Assembly: GCA_913054485.1 (NCBI GenBank)
Contig: CAJXHQ010000173.1
Location: 1 to 6,776, forward strand
From: an uncultured Paracoccaceae bacterium
GTDB taxonomy: Bacteria; Pseudomonadota; Alphaproteobacteria; Rhodobacterales; Rhodobacteraceae
Reading direction: 5' to 3'
Length of the DNA stretch: 6,776 nucleotides
The position numbers and the translations under genes are program-made. A model generated the notes under the pieces. The model was not told the DNA's origin. It searched no databases and was given only the letters and a program-made list of their open reading frames with translations. Shown piece by piece: positions 1-6,169 of this stretch. Within the stretch, counting starts at the first letter, position 1; each line of letters begins with the position of its first letter.

Positions 1-195
1 AACTCTTTCCGCTTTTTGAAATGCAAATTGCCACTTGTCGTCAATATGCTCAGCGGCGTGTTGATAGCATTCTAATATGCCTTGCTTTGCTACGTCAGGC
101 CAAGCTTGATGTGAATGGCCTGATAGTAATAGCCGCTCATGCACTTTAAAATCTTGATAGTATGGTTGTAATTGGCGGGCAAGTTCTGTTGTCAT
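1..195 (-). CDS. Kynureninase-like PLP-dependent enzyme (aminotransferase class V fold), N-terminal fragment
   Basis: The first 65 codons of a gene that runs off the left edge. The ATG at 195-193 has a GGAG Shine-Dalgarno (complement of 203-206) seven bases upstream. The fragment carries HERLLLSGHSHQAWPD (residues 19-34) and IDDKW (51-55). I recognise these as the start of a class-V PLP enzyme family annotated as kynureninase or kynureninase-like and often found beside tryptophan dioxygenase. The PLP-lysine region is outside the window, so the activity cannot be confirmed. Kynureninase cleaves kynurenine to anthranilate and alanine in the cytoplasm, which fits between the dioxygenase (23 nt upstream) and the anthranilate-CoA ligase. 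Codons are AT-rich, unlike the genes beyond position 460, so this gene belongs to the foreign-looking block. Another class-V enzyme, such as a cysteine desulfurase-like protein, remains possible. Confidence 0.62.
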   Translation of the reverse strand, partial: MTTELARQLQPYYQDFKVHERLLLSGHSHQAWPDVAKQGILECYQHAAEHIDDKWQFAFQKAERV

Positions 196-218
196 TATTC
201 TACTCCATTAAAGGCGTG

Positions 219-1058
219 TTATAATTGAGTACGTAACTCAAAGAGTTCAGGGAAGAAGCTAATATCAAGTGCTTTTTTTAGGAAGCTCACCCCTGAAGAA
301 CCACCTGTTCCTATTTTGTTTCCCATAATTCGCTGTACAGTATACATATGTTTAAAGCGCCATTGCTGAAAGCTGTCTTCAATATCGACCAGTTTTTCTG
401 CCAGTTCATAGAGCGTCCAGTACTCATCAATATTCTCGTAGACCTCTTTCCACTTGGCCTGAATGGCCGGATCGGCGGCGTGCGGCTTGTCCAGCTGCGG
501 CGCGGGCATGTTGCGGGTGTGGCCGTCAAGTGTGGTGAACAACAGTTTCACCACTTCGTCATAAAAACTTGGGCGCTTCAGTTCTTCGCTCAGCGCGGCG
601 TGGACCTCTGTCACGTGTTCATGCGGCTTCAGCATGTTGATGTTGCGGTTGCCCAGCACATATTCGATCAGCCGGTACTGATGCGACTGGAAACCGGAAG
701 AGGGGCCAAGCGCCTCGCGGAACTTGGTGTAATCGGCCGGCGTCATGGTGCGCAGCACGTCCCAGGCGTTGTTGAGCTGTTCGAAGATGCGACTGACGCG
801 GGCCAGCATCTTGAACATCTGGGTGGTGTCGTCCAGCGTCAGCGCCTCGCGCGCGGCGGCCATCTCGTGGATTGCCAGCTTCATCCACAGTTCGGAGGTC
901 TGGTGCTGGATGATGAACAGCATCTCGTCATGGGCAGTGCTGCGCAGGGTCTGCAGATCCAGCATGGTGTCCAGATGCAGGTAGTCGCCATAAGACATGG
1001 CGCCTTTGAAATTCATCTTGGCCCCCTCTGCGCCGGGGTCATAGGCTTGGCTGCTCAT
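219..1058 (-). CDS. kynA: Tryptophan 2,3-dioxygenase (heme enzyme), mosaic gene
   Basis: A 279-residue cytoplasmic heme dioxygenase that converts L-tryptophan to N-formylkynurenine, the first step of the kynurenine pathway. By comparison with the Xanthomonas enzyme, active-site residues are present: Tyr23, Phe48 and the base His52 in LFIIQHQTSELW, Arg114 before GPSSGFQSHQYR, the axial heme ligand His237 in WRFKHM, and Thr251 in GTGGSSGV. The length is normal for the family. The ATG at 1058 overlaps the CoA-ligase stop (ATGA), implying translational coupling. Met15 behind a purine-rich stretch is an alternative start. The gene is compositionally split: GC-ending codons are 24 of 26 in residues 178-203, 17 of 33 in 204-236 and 13 of 43 in 237-279. 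The C-terminal part resembles gammaproteobacterial enzymes more than the usual Roseobacter version. The enzyme family is very secure; the origin of the 3' part is not. Confidence 0.95.
   Translation of the reverse strand: MSSQAYDPGAEGAKMNFKGAMSYGDYLHLDTMLDLQTLRSTAHDEMLFIIQHQTSELWMKLAIHEMAAAREALTLDDTTQMFKMLARVSRIFEQLNNAWDVLRTMTPADYTKFREALGPSSGFQSHQYRLIEYVLGNRNINMLKPHEHVTEVHAALSEELKRPSFYDEVVKLLFTTLDGHTRNMPAPQLDKPHAADPAIQAKWKEVYENIDEYWTLYELAEKLVDIEDSFQQWRFKHMYTVQRIMGNKIGTGGSSGVSFLKKALDISFFPELFELRTQL
350..449. other. Composition breakpoint inside the tryptophan dioxygenase gene
   Basis: Hand-counted GC is about 41% over 1-420, 53% over 421-480 and 67% over 481-540. Codon use changes at the same place (residues 204-236 of the dioxygenase). 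The zone encodes the conserved stretch around YELAEKLVDIED, where two homologous genes could recombine or be misjoined in assembly without breaking the frame. I see no insertion-sequence ends, target duplications or tRNA, so transposition is unlikely. The exact crossover cannot be placed because the codons in this zone are intermediate; 405-450 is the likeliest interval. Confidence 0.7.
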
Positions 1059-2671
1059 AGCGTGTCTTTCAGTTTGAAACGTTGGATCTTGCCGCTTTCG
1101 GTCTTCGGCAGGGCGGCCGTGAAGACGATGGAGCGGGGGTATTTGAACGGAGCGATGGTGGCCTTCACATGGTCCTGCAGCGCCTTGGCCTGCGCATCAT
1201 CGCCGGTGAAGCCTGCGCCCAGAACCACATGGGCCTCGATAATCTCGCCCCGGTCCAGGTCCGGAACGCCGATCACGGCGCATTCGGCGACGGCCGGGTG
1301 TTCTAGCAGCGCGGCTTCGACTTCGGGGCCTGCGATATTGTAGCCGGAGGAGAGGATGATGTCGTCGTTGCGTGCCTGGAAGTGGAAATACCCGTCTTCG
1401 TCCTGCACAAAGGCATCGCCGGAGATGTTCCAGCCATCCTGCACGTATTCCGCCTGTTTTTCCCCGAACAGGTAACGGCATCCGGTGGGGCCGCGCATCG
1501 CCAGCCTGCCCACTTCGCCGCGGGGCAGTTCCGCACCATCGGGGCCGATCACCTTGGCCTCATAGCCTTTTACCGGCTTGCCGGTGCAGGCCGGGCGGTG
1601 GTCGTCGAAGCGGTTGGTCAGGAAGATATGCAGCATTTCTGTGGCACCGATCCCGTCCAGCATCGGCTTGCCGGTCTTGGCCTGCCACTCGTCATAGACA
1701 GGTGCCAGCAGGGTCTCTCCGGCGGAGACAGCAGCCCGCAGAGAGGACAGGTCCGCGCCATCCTCCATGGCGCGCAGCATGGCGCGGTAGGCGGTGGGCG
1801 CGGTGAAACAGACGGTGGCTCTGTGCTTCTGGATGATCTCGATCAGGTTGGGCGGGGCTGCATTCTCCAGCAGCACGGCAGTGGCCCCGAAGCGCAGCGG
1901 GAAGATCGCCAGCCCGCCCAGCCCGAAGGTGAAGGCCAGGGGCGGGGAGCCGACAAAGACATCACCCGGGCGCACGTCCAGCACTTCGCGGGCATAGCCG
2001 TCGGCGATGATCAGCAGGTCGCGGTGGAAATGCACCGTGGCCTTGGGATTGCCGGTGGAGCCGGAGGTGAAACCGATCAGGGCCGCATCGTCCTGGCTGG
2101 TCTCAACGGCCTCAAACTTAACCGGTTTTTCCAGCGCCAGCCGGTCCAGTTCGGCGTCGTGGTTGGCGCTGCCGTCAAAGCCCGCGATCCGCTCAAGGCA
2201 GGTGCCCTCGGCGGCGGCCTCCATTTCTTCCATCAGCCGGGTGTCAAACAGCGCGTGGGAGATCTGCGCCTTTTCGATATACTTTTTAAGCTCGCCCGCG
2301 CGCAGCATGGGCATGGTGTTCACCACCACCGCACCAGCCTTGGTGGCGGCCAGCCAGAGGGCGACCATGGCCGGATTATTAGCAGACCGGAGCAACACCC
2401 GGTTGCCCGGCCGGATGCCTAGATCGTCTACCAACACATGGGCCAGCCGGTTGGTCCAGTCGGCCAGCTCCTTGTAGGTGCGCGCGCGGCCGTTGCCGAT
2501 CAGCGCGGTATGGTCACCAAAACCGCGGGCCACCATGGCATCGGTCAGCTCTACAGCCGCGTTCAGCCTGTCCGGGTAGTCGAACCCCTTTAGCAGCAGA
2601 TCCGGCCAGGTCTCTTCGGCGGGCAGGTTGTCCCGCATGAATGTATCGCTATGCGCCGATGGCAGTAACAT
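1055..2671 (-). CDS. 2-aminobenzoate (anthranilate)-CoA ligase-like AMP-forming acyl-CoA synthetase
   Basis: A 538-residue cytoplasmic member of the ANL superfamily, close to benzoate/2-aminobenzoate-CoA ligases. It should activate an aromatic acid with ATP to the acyl-AMP and then the CoA thioester. Core motifs are intact: the phosphate-binding loop FTSGSTGNPK (201-210), the A5 motif DGIGATEM (339-346), the hinge region RNDDIILSSGYNI (434-446), and the C-terminal PKTESGKIQR (522-531) with catalytic Lys528. The ATG at 2671 has a strong GGGGGAGG Shine-Dalgarno six bases upstream and lies 25 nt after the MarR stop. Its end overlaps the dioxygenase start by 4 nt. Context with tryptophan dioxygenase and a kynureninase-like enzyme makes anthranilate the likeliest substrate, feeding an anthraniloyl-CoA route like that of Azoarcus evansii. 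Benzoate or another aryl acid cannot be excluded from sequence. Confidence 0.85.
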   Translation of the reverse strand: MLLPSAHSDTFMRDNLPAEETWPDLLLKGFDYPDRLNAAVELTDAMVARGFGDHTALIGNGRARTYKELADWTNRLAHVLVDDLGIRPGNRVLLRSANNPAMVALWLAATKAGAVVVNTMPMLRAGELKKYIEKAQISHALFDTRLMEEMEAAAEGTCLERIAGFDGSANHDAELDRLALEKPVKFEAVETSQDDAALIGFTSGSTGNPKATVHFHRDLLIIADGYAREVLDVRPGDVFVGSPPLAFTFGLGGLAIFPLRFGATAVLLENAAPPNLIEIIQKHRATVCFTAPTAYRAMLRAMEDGADLSSLRAAVSAGETLLAPVYDEWQAKTGKPMLDGIGATEMLHIFLTNRFDDHRPACTGKPVKGYEAKVIGPDGAELPRGEVGRLAMRGPTGCRYLFGEKQAEYVQDGWNISGDAFVQDEDGYFHFQARNDDIILSSGYNIAGPEVEAALLEHPAVAECAVIGVPDLDRGEIIEAHVVLGAGFTGDDAQAKALQDHVKATIAPFKYPRSIVFTAALPKTESGKIQRFKLKDTL

Positions 2672-2696
2672 GTTCTTCCTCCCCCTTTGTGTCTGG

Positions 2697-3167
2697 TCAG
2701 TCCTTGCCGGCCTCTTCCAGAAGCCCGATCAGCGGGTCGAGCCTGCGGATCATGCCGTCGATATCATCGGCGTTGAGCGCGCCAAGGATTTCGCTGATCC
2801 AGCGCTCATGCGCGGCGGCCTGCGCGGCAAAGGCCGCCTGGCCCTTCACTGTCAGCTTTACCAGATTGGCCCGCCGGTCGCCCGGCACCGGCACCCGTTC
2901 GGCCAGCCCTTCGCCTTCCAGCTTGTCCACGATGCCGGTGATATTGCCGTTGGAGGTCCGCAACCGCTTGGAAATCTCCCCCATCCGCATGCCACCCGGT
3001 GCCTGTGCCAGCGCCGCCATCACGTCAAACCGCGGCAGGGTGGAATTGCACTCGCTGCGCAGGCGGCGGCGGATCTCTTCTTCAATGAGGCTGGAGGACT
3101 TCATCAGCCGAAGCCAGAGTTTCAGCCGGTCCTGGGCCAGCGGATCCTGCCCGTCCATGTCGCGCAT
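2697..3167 (-). CDS. MarR-family transcriptional regulator of the catabolic operon
   Basis: A 156-residue winged-helix regulator, the normal MarR length. The reading frame stays open to an ATG at 3296, but I choose the ATG at 3167 because AAGGAG (complement of 3176-3181) lies eight bases upstream and because the extra 43 residues would be encoded by the promoter and operator region. Counting from this start, the recognition helix lies around SNGNITGIVDKLEGEGL (72-88). The wing carries the signature DRR (97-99), and helices at both ends would form the dimer interface. It is the first gene of the operon, 25 nt before the CoA ligase. MarR proteins often repress aromatic-acid operons and release DNA on binding the acid or its CoA ester. 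Autorepression relieved by anthranilate or anthraniloyl-CoA is therefore a reasonable inference, not shown here. Confidence 0.88.
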   Translation of the reverse strand: MRDMDGQDPLAQDRLKLWLRLMKSSSLIEEEIRRRLRSECNSTLPRFDVMAALAQAPGGMRMGEISKRLRTSNGNITGIVDKLEGEGLAERVPVPGDRRANLVKLTVKGQAAFAAQAAAHERWISEILGALNADDIDGMIRRLDPLIGLLEEAGKD

Positions 3168-3227
3168 CCTTGGGTCTCCTTGCCGGTCCGCAGCTTGCCC
3201 TCCCGGCCTAGTGCTGCGGATGCTGAA

Positions 3228-3256
3228 AGGATAGGCGGGCTGGATATATAGTTCAA
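3228..3256 (-). promoter_or_regulatory. Candidate sigma-70-type promoter of the MarR/catabolic operon
   Basis: Reading the minus strand, TTGAAC (complement of 3251-3256) and TATCCT (complement of 3228-3233) match the -35 and -10 consensus at four of six bases each, with an exact 17-nt spacer. This predicts a start near 3221 and a leader of roughly 50 nt before the MarR ATG at 3167. The -35 box lies inside the first operator-like repeat, the usual arrangement for repression. A TATATA at 3244-3250 could serve as another -10, but with a poor -35. Confidence 0.45.
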
Positions 3257-3288
3257 GCATGAAATATTCAGGCATGAAGCGCTTGATG
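3252..3288. promoter_or_regulatory. Tandem operator-like palindromes upstream of the MarR gene
   Basis: Two near-identical 12-mers, TTCAAGCATGAA (3252-3263) and TTCAGGCATGAA (3267-3278), each have TTCA/TGAA dyad arms and start 15 bp apart. The second runs into a 16-bp near-palindrome, CATGAAGCGCTTGATG (3273-3288), with one mismatched pair. The first overlaps the candidate -35 box. MarR dimers bind palindromes of about this size at their own promoters, so these are the likeliest binding sites of the adjacent regulator. Binding is inferred. Confidence 0.5.
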
Positions 3289-3455
3289 CTGTGCAAACGG
3301 ACTGAGTGTCACGCCCCGGGGGCAGCTGAAAGGTCCGGCTGATGTGGTGCTGGCGTCCGGGCGCCGCCGTTCTGTTGCGATCGAGGGGCTGAAAACACCT
3401 GGGCATTCCCCTTTGCCGGCCATTGCCGGGGGCTGGCAGTCCGTTACAGAACAGA

Positions 3456-3484
3456 AAAAGGCGCTGCCAGAGGCAGCGCCTTTT
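3456..3484 (-). terminator. Intrinsic terminator of the Cache/chemoreceptor operon
   Basis: A perfect 13-bp stem, AAAAGGCGCTGCC (3456-3468) with GGCAGCGCCTTTT (3472-3484), closes a 3-base loop. On the minus strand the stem ends in a run of five T (complement of 3455-3459), 22 nt after the chemoreceptor stop. The A/T flanks are symmetrical, so it could also act on plus-strand transcription. It separates the chemosensory operon from the catabolic operon. Confidence 0.88.
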
Positions 3485-3505
3485 CTATTGGGTTGATCCT
3501 GCCGG

Positions 3506-5272
3506 TCAGGCAGAGCGTGCTGAGCGCTGTGCCGGCTGGGCGCTGCCGCCGCCAAAGCCCACGACATTTGCGCCGCCTTGGGTTTTGAACACCGACACCT
3601 GGGTGGCCAGATCGCCCGCGTCGTTCTTCAGGATCTGCGCCGCAGCCGAGCTTTCTTCCACCATGGCCGCATTGTGCTGGGTGACCTGATCCAGCTGGGT
3701 CACGCCGGTGTTGATCTCGCCGAGCGAGATCGACTGCTCTTCGGCACCGGTCGCGATGGAGCTGACGTGGCCGGAGATGTTGGAGACGCTCTCGATGATC
3801 TTGTTCAGCTCCTCGCCGGTGCGGCCCACAAGGTCCACGCCCTGGGTCACCTGCTGCGAGCTTTCGCTGATCAGCCCCTTGATCTCCTGTGCCGCTTCCG
3901 AGGAACGCTGCGCCAGAGCACGCACTTCCGAGGCAACCACCGCAAAGCCGCGGCCCGCCTCGCCCGCTCGGGCGGCCTCAACGCCGGCGTTGAGGGCAAG
4001 CAGGTTGGTCTGGAAGGCGATGTCGTCGATCACGCTGATGATCTGTGCAATCTGCTCGGAGGAGCTTTCGATGCGCGACATGGCATCCACAGCGGCGCTG
4101 ACCACCTCGCCCCCCTGTTCGGCGGTTGAGCGGGCGCCGGAGACAATGCCCTCCACCTGGCGCGCGCCTTCGGCTGCGGATCTCACCGATGCGGTCAGCT
4201 CGTCCAGTGCGGCGGCGGTTTCTTCCAGGGTTGCCGCCTGGCTTTCGGTGCGGCGCGACAGGTCGCTGGAAGACTGCGAGATCTCCTCGGAATTGCCGCG
4301 GATACGGCTGGAGGGGTCCACCACGGAGTCGATGATGCCAACAAGGGTTGCGACCGACTGGTTGTAGTTGTTGCGCAGGGCTTCGTATTCCGGCGCAAAG
4401 GACTGGTCGATTGTACGGGTCAGATCCCCTTGCGACAGGCGGTGCAGCCCTTCGGACAGGCTTTCGACCACGCGTTTCTGCTCTTCCTGAGCAGCGGCGC
4501 GGGCCTCTTCCTCTTCGCGGGCAGCCGAGAGCTGTTCACGCAGGTTGTCCACATTGCGTGCGATCGAACCGATTTCATCGCCGCGTCCAAGGTGTGCGGT
4601 GTTCTGCTCGTAATGCCCGTCCGAGATCTCGTCGACCAGCTTGCCAACATCCTGCAGCGGGCGCGACATCATCGAACGCAGCGCCAAGGCGGACAGGGTG
4701 CACATGATCAGGAAGGCAACGCCGGCAACCGCGAAGGACATGAACTTCGCCTGGGCCACCTCGGCCATGGCCTGATCCGGCGACCAGATGATTGCCACGG
4801 CACCGACGATGTTCTCGCCCGAGGTGCCGGTGGTGGCCGGATGTGCCATGTAGAACCCGTCGCCGGTGGATTCGATCGCAGCAGTTGCCATCGAAGTCTG
4901 GGCGATGGCCGCCAGATCAGTCGCAGCAGCTTCGCTGACCTCCCCGGCGAAAGCGATGACTTCGCCGTTGCCGTTCATGGCCAGGGCGTAAGTCGCCGAG
5001 CCGCCGGACTCTTCCAGCACCTGATCCAGTGACGACTGCACGCCTGGGATCAGGTTGAAGCGGATGGCGCTGCCATTGCGGCCGCCCAGGGATTTCGTGA
5101 CCGCGGCGGCGTTCTTCAGGATGCCGTCCTTGATGGTCTGGTTGATGATTCCCTGCGATTGCACCGTCAGGACCGCGGCGACGATCAGCGTCGTCACCGA
5201 GATCAGCATGGTGCATTTGACGAACACGGACAGGCCGTTGAACATCGAAAGGAAGTTTTTTTGAGGTTTCAT
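3506..5272 (-). CDS. Methyl-accepting chemotaxis protein with periplasmic sensor domain
   Basis: A 588-residue inner-membrane chemoreceptor. A transmembrane helix at about 14-37 and a second at about 178-199 bracket a periplasmic region of about 140 residues that looks like a single Cache/PAS-type sensor (strands around [16 protein letters not shown] and [10 protein letters not shown]). A HAMP domain follows (about 199-250), then a HAMP-like repeat (about 268-315, [11 protein letters not shown] then [11 protein letters not shown]), then the signalling coiled coil (about 330-560). The hairpin tip is canonical, [20 protein letters not shown] (415-434), and should bind CheA/CheW. The C-terminus lacks a CheR-tethering pentapeptide. 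The ATG at 5272 has AGGAA five bases upstream. The gene follows the secreted Cache-like gene by 36 nt and ends at a strong terminator, so the two probably form one transcript. The ligand is unknown; an aromatic compound is only suggested by the neighbours. Confidence 0.93.
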   Translation of the reverse strand: MKPQKNFLSMFNGLSVFVKCTMLISVTTLIVAAVLTVQSQGIINQTIKDGILKNAAAVTKSLGGRNGSAIRFNLIPGVQSSLDQVLEESGGSATYALAMNGNGEVIAFAGEVSEAAATDLAAIAQTSMATAAIESTGDGFYMAHPATTGTSGENIVGAVAIIWSPDQAMAEVAQAKFMSFAVAGVAFLIMCTLSALALRSMMSRPLQDVGKLVDEISDGHYEQNTAHLGRGDEIGSIARNVDNLREQLSAAREEEEARAAAQEEQKRVVESLSEGLHRLSQGDLTRTIDQSFAPEYEALRNNYNQSVATLVGIIDSVVDPSSRIRGNSEEISQSSSDLSRRTESQAATLEETAAALDELTASVRSAAEGARQVEGIVSGARSTAEQGGEVVSAAVDAMSRIESSSEQIAQIISVIDDIAFQTNLLALNAGVEAARAGEAGRGFAVVASEVRALAQRSSEAAQEIKGLISESSQQVTQGVDLVGRTGEELNKIIESVSNISGHVSSIATGAEEQSISLGEINTGVTQLDQVTQHNAAMVEESSAAAQILKNDAGDLATQVSVFKTQGGANVVGFGGGSAQPAQRSARSA

Positions 5273-5291
5273 GGCAGTTCCTGTTGCGCTT

Positions 5292-5308
5292 GCGGCCCGG
5301 CCGCCGGG
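5292..5308 (-). other. Overlapping alternative GC hairpins in the Cache-chemoreceptor gap
   Basis: The 36-nt gap contains two mutually exclusive 5-bp stems: GCGGC/GCCGC (5292-5296 with 5300-5304) and CCCGG/CCGGG (5296-5300 with 5304-5308), each with a CCG loop. No T-run follows, so this is not an intrinsic terminator. It might affect RNA stability or the relative expression of the two genes. In GC-rich DNA it may be chance. Confidence 0.25.
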
Positions 5309-5878
5309 TTACATGAGTGCTTCGGCATCCACACCGACGGTCATTGCGCCGATCGGCGCACCGCTTTCGGGGTCGGTGATGGTCAGAGAGATCTGGCCCT
5401 GGTAGCGCTGCGTGGAATCATCCAGCTCCACTTCACTGAAGTGGACCGCATCAGGGCCGGCGGAGAAGGTTTTAGTGAATTTAGCCTCATCCCCCTGCCA
5501 CATGTCAGAGGTGAGAGCAGAGGCAGCCACGTTCAGGCCGCGTGCATCCATGATGAAGACTTCGGTGATCTGCCCCGCGGAAATATCGACGCGGTTTCGC
5601 AGAAAGTCTGCCGCGGCGTTTTCCATGACCGGAGTGACGGTCGGGGTTTCAGAGGTGCCTACCTCTTCGCGCCAAGCGGTATCCAGCGCGTCGATGCGGG
5701 GCTGGTCGTAGGCGCCGGTGCGCGCATTCTGCGCAGAGATCGCGTCGATCAGCACCTGGGAATGGGCCCAGCTGCTGATTTCAGCCTCTAAGTAGGCAGA
5801 CATGGCCGGTGCAAAGTCATTTGCGGCGGCGGGAGAGGCGGTGATTACGGCAACAGCGGCAAGGGCAGCTCGATACAT
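5309..5878 (-). CDS. Secreted Cache/PAS-like sensory domain protein
   Basis: A 189-residue exported protein. A short signal peptide (MYRAALAAVAVITASPAAA, 1-19) with an Ala-X-Ala-type cleavage site before Asn20 predicts a soluble periplasmic product. A helical N-terminal part (about 20-95) leads into a beta-rich half. That half contains EVFIMDARGLNVAAS (106-120), SDMWQGDEAKF (124-134) and ISLTITDPESGAPIGAMTVGV (163-183, quoted in part), the pattern of PDC/Cache sensor domains that follow a ligand pocket. It has no transmembrane anchor, HAMP or output domain. The ATG at 5878 has GAGGAA six bases upstream. It lies 36 nt ahead of the chemoreceptor gene in the same direction, suggesting a periplasmic partner or ligand-binding subunit for that receptor. 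I do not know a characterised homologue. The domain call is good; the partnership is inference. Confidence 0.75.
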   Translation of the reverse strand: MYRAALAAVAVITASPAAANDFAPAMSAYLEAEISSWAHSQVLIDAISAQNARTGAYDQPRIDALDTAWREEVGTSETPTVTPVMENAAADFLRNRVDISAGQITEVFIMDARGLNVAASALTSDMWQGDEAKFTKTFSAGPDAVHFSEVELDDSTQRYQGQISLTITDPESGAPIGAMTVGVDAEALM

Positions 5879-5956
5879 GATAAATTCCTCAGAAAGTCGA
5901 TTCCAGTTAGGAGGCTCGTGAGGAAGACATTAAGGGGGTGCCGCTTACTAATGGAT

Positions 5957-5979
5957 TAATCGGCAAGCCTGTGATTTTA
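5957..5979 (-). promoter_or_regulatory. Weak candidate promoter for the Cache/chemoreceptor operon
   Basis: On the minus strand, GCCGATTA (complement of 5957-5964) resembles the flagellar sigma-28 -10 box GCCGATAA, and TAAA (complement of 5976-5979) resembles its -35 core. The 11-nt spacing between them is about four bases shorter than the standard sigma-28 arrangement. It lies about 80 nt upstream of the Cache gene start. I list it because chemotaxis genes often use this sigma factor, but the match is poor. Confidence 0.2.
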
Positions 5980-6031
5980 AGAAAACAGAAGGCGTGTGCT
6001 GGCGGGCGGGCCGGAGCCGTGCTGCTGTGCC

Positions 6032-6059
6032 GGACCATCCGGGTATTGGCGGATGGCCC
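6032..6059 (-). repeat. 10-bp stem-loop in the intergenic region
   Basis: On the minus strand GGGCCATCCG (complement of 6050-6059) pairs with CGGATGGTCC (complement of 6032-6041) around an 8-base loop, with one G-U wobble. On the plus strand the same position is an A-C mismatch, so a minus-strand RNA would fold better. No T-run follows on that strand, so it is not a standard terminator. It could be an element of a long leader RNA for the Cache gene. Confidence 0.4.
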
Positions 6060-6102
6060 TGTTTAACATGATAAAAATATGTGCAATTCAGCAGAACCCG
6101 CC

Positions 6103-6148
6103 TGCAACTTCAGGAGAGTTCAGATTTCTCACTGTATCAGAAGTTGCA
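6103..6148. repeat. 9-bp inverted repeat in the AT-richer island
   Basis: TGCAACTTC (6103-6111) and GAAGTTGCA (6140-6148) are exact inverted copies separated by 28 bp. Related TGCAATTC at 6082 and GTTGCA near 6199 repeat the same core. They may be regulator sites. A single 9-bp pair in a gap this size is compatible with chance. Confidence 0.3.
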
Positions 6149-6153
6149 TCACC

Positions 6154-6169
6154 TGATTTCACAAAATCA
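6154..6169. promoter_or_regulatory. Perfect 6-4-6 palindrome, operator-like
   Basis: TGATTTCACAAAATCA has six-base perfect arms around CACA. It resembles a dimeric regulator site, but it is not an FNR box, which has TTGAT-N4-ATCAA spacing. It lies about 280 nt upstream of the Cache gene, far for a direct operator. The regulator is unknown. Confidence 0.3.

Larger units (their letters stand above)
3168..3505. other. Intergenic region between the MarR gene and the chemoreceptor gene
   Basis: This 338-bp gap holds the MarR leader and promoter (about 3168-3256), the tandem operator repeats (3252-3288) and, at its right end, the terminator of the chemoreceptor gene (3456-3484). The middle, about 3290-3450, is GC-rich and without a convincing gene on either strand. 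A 9-bp inverted repeat, AACGGACTG (3296-3304) and CAGTCCGTT (3437-3445), spans it but is expected by chance often enough that I give it no function. Confidence 0.6.

Noticed and set aside
348..1343. A long plus-strand open frame of 331 codons, antisense to the dioxygenase and ligase genes
   Set aside because: It is a third-position shadow of GC-rich genes on the minus strand. It has no family resemblance or ribosome site, and it crosses the boundary of two well-supported genes.
1382..2422. Plus-strand open frame of 346 codons antisense to the CoA ligase
   Set aside because: It lies fully opposite an enzyme with all its family motifs. Its low-complexity Gly/Gln/His-rich composition is typical of a shadow frame.
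3168..3296. 43-residue N-terminal extension of the MarR protein from an ATG at 3296
   Set aside because: The extension would be encoded by the promoter and operator repeats, is not MarR-like, and the ATG at 3167 has a strong AAGGAG site. The normal family length fits the shorter protein.
3296..3445. 9-bp inverted repeat AACGGACTG / CAGTCCGTT bracketing the MarR-chemoreceptor gap
   Set aside because: A 9-bp match in a gap of about 340 bp has an appreciable chance probability (roughly one in five by simple counting), with no target duplication or coding content to suggest a mobile element.
3954..4016. Gly in place of the usual second Ala in the chemoreceptor tip (NAGVEAA rather than NAAVEAA)
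   Set aside because: This substitution is common in alphaproteobacterial chemoreceptors and is not a sign of lost function.
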